Below are positions 19,400-22,661 of a stretch of DNA of 22,661 nt, in pieces. The notes under the pieces were generated by a model that ran no database searches, was not told the origin of the DNA, and saw only the letters and a list, made by a program, of their open reading frames with translations. Both the position numbers and the translations under genes were made by a program. Numbering within the stretch: the first letter of the stretch is position 1; the number at the start of each line of letters is the position of its first letter. Source of the stretch: a virus; IMG/VR virus record IMGVR_UViG_3300018080_000620, positions 1 through 22,661 of that record, one strand, 5' to 3'.

Positions 19400-19574
19400 T
19401 GTAAACGAGAAAAACTATAAAGAGATTCGTTGCAAAAAATGCCGTCGACTTCTTGGATTAGAGTATATTTATAGCGGTAGAATCCAAATCAAATGCCCGA
19501 AATGTAAAACGATAAATGAAATAAAATATAAATGTTATAATCAAGGCGACGATTTGAAAAGGTTAATAAATTAA
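19392..19574 (+). CDS. com: Mu Com-like zinc-finger protein
   Basis: A 60-residue protein with the phage Mu Com pattern: EIRCKKCRRLLGLEYIYSG (11-29) and IQIKCPKCKTINEI (31-44). The CxxC (14-17) and CPKC (35-38) pairs bind zinc. In Mu, Com binds the mom mRNA and opens the start site, allowing DNA modification by Mom. No mom-like gene is seen nearby; the neighbours are the tail terminator (overlapping by eight bases) and the paralogous virion proteins. It may regulate translation of another late gene here, or belong to the wider Com-like family with different RNA targets. Gene symbol given by family resemblance only. Confidence 0.75.
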   Translation: MINVNEKNYKEIRCKKCRRLLGLEYIYSGRIQIKCPKCKTINEIKYKCYNQGDDLKRLIN

Positions 19575-19584
19575 ACTTAAAAAT

Positions 19585-20139
19585 ATGACACAAACAAAAA
19601 AACGATCTATAAACGAACGACTACCATTAGACCCTTTGACTAACGCTCAAACAAATATTGGTTATGAACACCATGAAATTCACGGAGGGAGTCATTTTTT
19701 GATTAGCGGATTTGAGACAGAAGCGGATAGCGGAACTATAAAGCTCGGTATAACAACGCCAGCGGGATTAAAGCAAGCACACGTTACTTTTGAAGTTGAA
19801 GGAACTAGCCAAACTGAATTTAGAATGTATGAAGACCCAACTTATACTAGCGGAACGCCACTAACACCAATAAACAATAATCGAAACTCATCAAAAACAA
19901 GCATCTTGACAGTAGTTAAAGACCCAACCGTTTCAGATGCAGGAGATTTAATTTTAATTCAAAGTAAAGGAAAAGCAGGAACCACACCAAACAGGGCGGA
20001 TTTAACCGCAAACGCTAGAAGAGAACGAGAAATTATTTTAAAATCTGATTCAAAATATCTTTTCGAAATAACCTCCAAAGACGATGACAATATTATAACT
20101 TTTGTGGGCGAATGGTATGAACATTCGGACAAAAGCTAA
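19585..20139 (+). CDS. putative virion protein, paralogue A
   Basis: A 184-residue beta-rich protein that is a tandem paralogue of the next gene. Shared landmarks are INERLPLDPLTN (9-20), HEIHGGSHFLISGF (about 31-44), the GTIKLGITTP strand, SGTPLTPINNNRN (about 88-100) and the C-terminal YLFEIT...GEWYEH. The length and architecture suit a decoration or tail-associated protein, but no named family is recognised. Position just upstream of the tail-tube gene suggests a structural role in head, neck or tail. A-rich leader, no Shine-Dalgarno. Confidence 0.65.
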   Translation: MTQTKKRSINERLPLDPLTNAQTNIGYEHHEIHGGSHFLISGFETEADSGTIKLGITTPAGLKQAHVTFEVEGTSQTEFRMYEDPTYTSGTPLTPINNNRNSSKTSILTVVKDPTVSDAGDLILIQSKGKAGTTPNRADLTANARREREIILKSDSKYLFEITSKDDDNIITFVGEWYEHSDKS

Positions 20140-20157
20140 TAAAAATTAATTTAAAAA

Positions 20158-20715
20158 ATGACAAGACAAAGAACCTTAAACGAAAAGTTGCCTGTAGATA
20201 ATGTGACTGGTTCATTAATCGAAATACATCATTCATTAAACTCTATTCATGAAGGGAATCATTTTTTTACAAAAGGATATATCAATTTAGATGGTGCTGG
20301 GACTATTGGAAGATTTATGTTTACGACTCCGGATAATGGCGACGAGGTACACGCAAAAGCGATTTTATCGGCTAACGCAGAATTTTTGATTGAAATTTGG
20401 GAAGGGATAACAACATCTGACGACGGGACACCGGTTGCTACTTTTTGTAATAACAGAATACTTGACGAAACACCAAAATTAAAAGCTTATGCAAGCCCAA
20501 CGGTTACGGATGAAGGGACTTTAATTTGGTCAACAAAAGTAGGTGACGGAAAAGCACCATCGGGAGTTTCACCGGCTTTAGGATATGAAATAATTGCAAA
20601 GAAAAACACTAAATACATGTTCAAGATTACTAAAGTTGCATCGAGTGAGCATTATGTTGATTATGATTTTTTCTGGGAAGAACACACACCATTAAACGCT
20701 AACGTGAACCCTTAG
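20158..20715 (+). CDS. putative virion protein, paralogue B
   Basis: A 185-residue protein aligned along its whole length with the preceding gene: LNEKLPVDNVTG (7-18), NSIHEGNHFFTKGY (28-41), GTIGRFMFTTP, DGTPVATFCNNRI and, at the end, YMFKITKVASSEHYVDYDFF followed by WEEH. The two differ most in the middle strands and near residues 130-150, which would be surface-exposed if these were decoration or fibre-base proteins. Eighteen bases separate the two genes. The stop codon lies in the loop of the hairpin at 20701-20724. Function is inferred from position only. Confidence 0.65.
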   Translation: MTRQRTLNEKLPVDNVTGSLIEIHHSLNSIHEGNHFFTKGYINLDGAGTIGRFMFTTPDNGDEVHAKAILSANAEFLIEIWEGITTSDDGTPVATFCNNRILDETPKLKAYASPTVTDEGTLIWSTKVGDGKAPSGVSPALGYEIIAKKNTKYMFKITKVASSEHYVDYDFFWEEHTPLNANVNP

Positions 20716-20724
20716 AGGGTCGTT
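20701..20724 (+). terminator. hairpin at end of paralogue B (weak terminator)
   Basis: AACG (20701-20704) and ACCCT (20708-20712) pair with AGGGT (20716-20720) and CGTT (20721-20724), with a TGA bulge and the TAG stop as loop. Only three Ts follow, so termination would be weak or partial. It lies just before the highly expressed type of gene (tail tube), where partial termination or RNA stabilisation may adjust levels. Confidence 0.4.
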
Positions 20725-20752
20725 TAGATATTAATTACCTTAAAAATTAAAT

Positions 20753-21268
20753 ATGGCTAAAGATACCACAAACATCAAGATTGGTGCTTGCGAAGTTACT
20801 TGGGGCGGTGTTGATTTAGGACATACAAAGGGCGGTTGTACCGTTGTTTATACTCCTGAATTTGCAGAGTTGATGGCTGATCAATACGGAAACACTAAAA
20901 TCGACAAACGACTTTTAGGTGAAGAAATGCGAATCAGAGTCCCTTTGACAGAAACACAAGTTGCTAATCTTAAAAACGCTATTCCATTAGCTACACAAGC
21001 GGTTGTGAATGAGCGTTACACGATTGGAAAAGACGCGGGAGCTTCATTATTAGATGAAGCATTGGAGCTAGTTATGCACCCATTAGCTAACGGTGCAGAT
21101 TTGAGCGACGACGTAGTTATTTATAAAGCGGTTGTCGATTCAGAGGTTGAAATTGCTAAAACAAACGAAGATCAAACAATTGTTGAAGTTGAATTTATGG
21201 CTTTGATTGATACATCTAAATCAGATGGAGCTTATCTAGGACATATTGGAGACTCAACAGCAAGCTAA
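20753..21268 (+). CDS. major tail (tube) protein
   Basis: A 171-residue protein between the neck genes and the tail-chaperone genes, the standard place for the tail-tube subunit. Its composition fits: a beta-rich N-terminal half (IKIGACEVTWGGVDLGHTKG, about 8-27, and GCTVVYTPEFAELMADQYG, about 27-45) followed by a loop and helix, then a strand-rich C-terminal half. This resembles the major tail proteins of siphoviruses, which stack as hexamers around the tape measure. The tube length would be set by the tape-measure protein at 22083. It carries no C-terminal Ig-like domain. Confidence 0.8.
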   Translation: MAKDTTNIKIGACEVTWGGVDLGHTKGGCTVVYTPEFAELMADQYGNTKIDKRLLGEEMRIRVPLTETQVANLKNAIPLATQAVVNERYTIGKDAGASLLDEALELVMHPLANGADLSDDVVIYKAVVDSEVEIAKTNEDQTIVEVEFMALIDTSKSDGAYLGHIGDSTAS

Positions 21269-21317
21269 CAAATTTAGAGGAACGGCTAGGCCAAAGATTC
21301 CCATTGTTGGTTTAAAA

Positions 21318-21341
21318 GATAATATAAAAACAGGTATTATC
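21318..21341 (+). other. small inverted repeat before chaperone genes
   Basis: GATAATA (21318-21324) pairs with TATTATC (21335-21341) across ten bases, in the 100-base gap between the tail-tube gene and the chaperone gene. It has no T-run after it and is weak (AT only). The rest of the gap shows no confident promoter or gene. Confidence 0.3.
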
Positions 21342-21368
21342 ATTTAAGCTAATAAGTAATAACAAACC

Positions 21369-21761
21369 ATGAAGTCAATTAAAGAAACAAAAGAAGTTAA
21401 AGTGAATGGTCAAAAGATTATTCTAAAACAACTTGACTTGAAACAATTAATAAAAGTTATCGGTCAAGTAAAAGATTTTCAAGCGATGCTCCAAAACCAG
21501 GACTTTAAGAATAAAGAGGATTTCGTTGGGTCAATACCTGGGTTAATTGTTTCGTCTTATGATGATGTTAAAAAAATGGTTGTAACCGCAATAAACGACT
21601 CAAACGTTATGCCTGAATTTGTTGACGGGCTAACTATAAGGGATTTAACGTCTTTGATTTATGAATTGTTAAAAGTTAATGATTATCAAGGCGTATTGGA
21701 AGATTTGGGAAAAATAAAAGGCTTGAAAGAATTGAAAAGCGAGAAAAAAGAAAGCAAATAA
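21369..21761 (+). CDS. tail assembly chaperone (gpG-like)
   Basis: A 130-residue protein with the features of a lambda gpG-type chaperone: a beta-rich N-terminus (KEVKVNGQKIILKQLDLKQL, about 8-27), a helical middle (IRDLTSLIYELLKVNDYQGV, about 95-114) and a lysine-rich tail. It lies between tail tube and tape measure. Near its end it contains the slippery heptamer GGGAAAA (21707-21713) in the correct register, so part of the ribosomes should change to the -1 frame and make the longer fusion. It coats and holds the tape measure during tail assembly and is not in the finished particle. Confidence 0.85.
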   Translation: MKSIKETKEVKVNGQKIILKQLDLKQLIKVIGQVKDFQAMLQNQDFKNKEDFVGSIPGLIVSSYDDVKKMVVTAINDSNVMPEFVDGLTIRDLTSLIYELLKVNDYQGVLEDLGKIKGLKELKSEKKESK

Positions 21762-22072
21762 TTGATGGTGACTTTCTTTCAAGTCTTATTCATATAATCG
21801 CCTCTAATTACCACTGGTCAAAAACTGAAATACTTAAAGCACTCCCAAGGGAGGTGCTTTATTATGTTCATCAAATAAAGATTGATATTTTACATAAAAA
21901 GATTAACGATTTACATAATTTAATAATCCCAAAAACCAAAAAACCTGATGAGGCAATTGAAAATATACAAAAAAGAATAAATGAGTTAAAATATGGATTA
22001 GAAATTGAAGAAGAAGAAAGACCAGAAAAAGGAGCATTCGACAAGCTTAAACGCTTATTTAATAAAAACTAA
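21369..22072 (+). CDS. frameshifted tail assembly chaperone fusion (gpGT-like)
   Basis: The -1 frame is open without a stop from 21683 to the TAA at 22070-22072. After a -1 slip on GGGAAAA at 21707-21713 the product would be about 234 residues: the first 115 of the gpG-like protein, followed by about 119 from the -1 frame. The added part contains ASNYHWSKTEILKALPREVL, a pattern usual in gpT-like extensions of tail chaperones, then a charged helical region to KLKRLFNKN. There is no good independent start for this second part; a GTG at 21854 would cut the conserved region. The fusion should recruit tube subunits onto the tape measure, as in lambda. Confidence 0.85.
21707..21713 (+). promoter_or_regulatory. 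programmed -1 ribosomal frameshift site
   Basis: G-GGA-AAA in the zero frame of the gpG-like gene is a classic X-XXY-YYZ slippery heptamer, one base different from lambda's GGGAAAG. Both codons can re-pair after the slip (GGA to GGG, AAA to AAA). It lies inside the 79-base zone (21683-21761) where the two frames overlap. No strong downstream pseudoknot was seen by eye. Confidence 0.85.
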
Positions 22073-22082
22073 AATAAAAATC

Positions 22083-22661
22083 ATGGCTTTTGATGCCGGG
22101 AGCGTGGTTGTCAAATTTCTTGCTAATACAACGGCCTTTAACGGAAGTATTAAACAAGCACAATCCTCATTAAACAATTTGCAAAGTGCCGGAAGTAAAG
22201 TTTTTGGAAACTTAAACACCGCCATTGATTCAACTTGGAATACTTTGGTTAGGGGAGGGACAATATTTGCCGGATTAACCGCCGCAGCGACAGGATTTGC
22301 AATTAAACAAACAGCGGAATTTGAACAAGCGAGAATAGCTTTTGATACGTTAGTCGGTAGTGTTGAAAAGGGTGGGAAATTAATGGAGGATGTTTTAATA
22401 TTTGCTGAAAAGACACCTTTTGACTCGCCTGAACTTGTACAGGGAACCAAAAAACTTCTAGCTTATGGGGTCGCCCTTGACGATGTTTTACCGTTACTTA
22501 AAGATTTGGGTGATGTTTCGGCCGGTGTAGGTAAAGAGGAAATGCCCCGTTTGGTTCGTGCTATGGGTCAAATTAAAGCTAAAACTAAACTTGTTGGAAG
22601 TGAATTATTGCAGTTAAACGAAACGGGAATCCCAATTGTCGCGGCCTTGGCCGAAGTTACC
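22083..22661 (+). CDS. tape measure protein, N-terminal part
   Basis: Open from ATG 22083 to the right edge (193 codons, no stop). The N-terminus (DAGSVVVKFLANTTAFNGSI, 4-23) and the following helical core match the usual start of phage tape measures of the TP901 type. KQTAEFEQARIAFDTLVGSV (about 75-94) and EKTPFDSPEL (about 108-117), then the helix LVQGTKKLLAYGVALDDVLP, are hallmark segments. A hydrophobic Ala/Gly/Thr stretch (about 57-72) is present. The protein determines tail length and is usually the largest phage protein, so most lies beyond the window. It follows the chaperone genes by 10 bases behind the A-rich leader AAAATAAAAATC. Confidence 0.9.
   Translation, partial: MAFDAGSVVVKFLANTTAFNGSIKQAQSSLNNLQSAGSKVFGNLNTAIDSTWNTLVRGGTIFAGLTAAATGFAIKQTAEFEQARIAFDTLVGSVEKGGKLMEDVLIFAEKTPFDSPELVQGTKKLLAYGVALDDVLPLLKDLGDVSAGVGKEEMPRLVRAMGQIKAKTKLVGSELLQLNETGIPIVAALAEVT

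Noticed and set aside
21269-21356. Frameshifted C-terminal extension of the tail-tube protein
   Set aside because: A neighbouring frame is open after the stop for about 25 codons, but no slippery sequence is seen near the stop and the extra peptide shows no domain; probably chance in a short gap.
21854-22072. Independent gene starting at GTG 21854
   Set aside because: The conserved chaperone-extension pattern lies upstream of this start, and the frame is open back to 21683 across a slippery heptamer; it is better explained as the second part of a frameshift product.

Overview
The window is the structural half of a tailed phage (or prophage) with a long non-contractile, siphovirus-like tail. 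Base composition is strongly AT-rich and every confident gene lies on the + strand. The gene order is the SPP1/HK97-like morphogenesis order: small and large terminase, portal, MuF-type minor head protein, scaffold, major capsid protein, head-tail connector and head-closure proteins, a gp10-like neck protein, tail terminator, tail tube, tail-assembly chaperones with a -1 frameshift, and the start of the tape measure, which runs off the right edge. The host cannot be named. Promoters are sigma70-type (TTGACA / TATAAT), but most genes lack a Shine-Dalgarno sequence and start behind A-rich leaders such as AAAAATAAAC-ATG. That fits neither Bacteroidota-type promoters nor typical Bacillota translation signals. 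A lineage poor in Shine-Dalgarno sites (Patescibacteria is one candidate) is only a guess.

Layout. 1-73: possible tail of an upstream gene and an intrinsic terminator. 74-430: no gene, but a dense set of nested inverted repeats that fold on paper into a closed three-way-junction RNA (159-345), plus a promoter-like site on the - strand. 437-464: a strong promoter starting the packaging operon, with several small unknown genes, a MerR/Xis-like HTH protein and a DUF1064 nuclease before the terminase genes. 2416-8062: terminase, portal, a MuF protein with a C-terminal JAB-like metallopeptidase motif, and two small genes. 8046-8133: promoter plus terminator ahead of the scaffold and capsid genes. 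9908-9985: a second compact promoter-terminator unit, in which the next promoter's -35 box lies in the terminator loop.

10013-17594 is a cargo region inserted between the capsid and connector genes. It carries a YopX-family protein, a 1007-residue protein with three glycosyltransferase domains, two methyltransferases (one FkbM-type) and a GDP-mannose 4,6-dehydratase. Together these look like a pathway to make, transfer and methylate a deoxysugar, perhaps on the virion. In the middle (14029-14783) sits a cassette of four small genes, three related double-CxxC proteins and an HNH nuclease, which unlike the rest of the window have strong Shine-Dalgarno sequences. It is followed by a small three-helix membrane protein resembling SemiSWEET sugar transporters.

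17603-22661 returns to morphogenesis genes, with a Mu Com-like zinc finger and a tandem pair of paralogous putative virion proteins embedded among them. Genes are tightly packed, often with ATGA overlaps, so the blocks are probably transcribed as a few long late operons.
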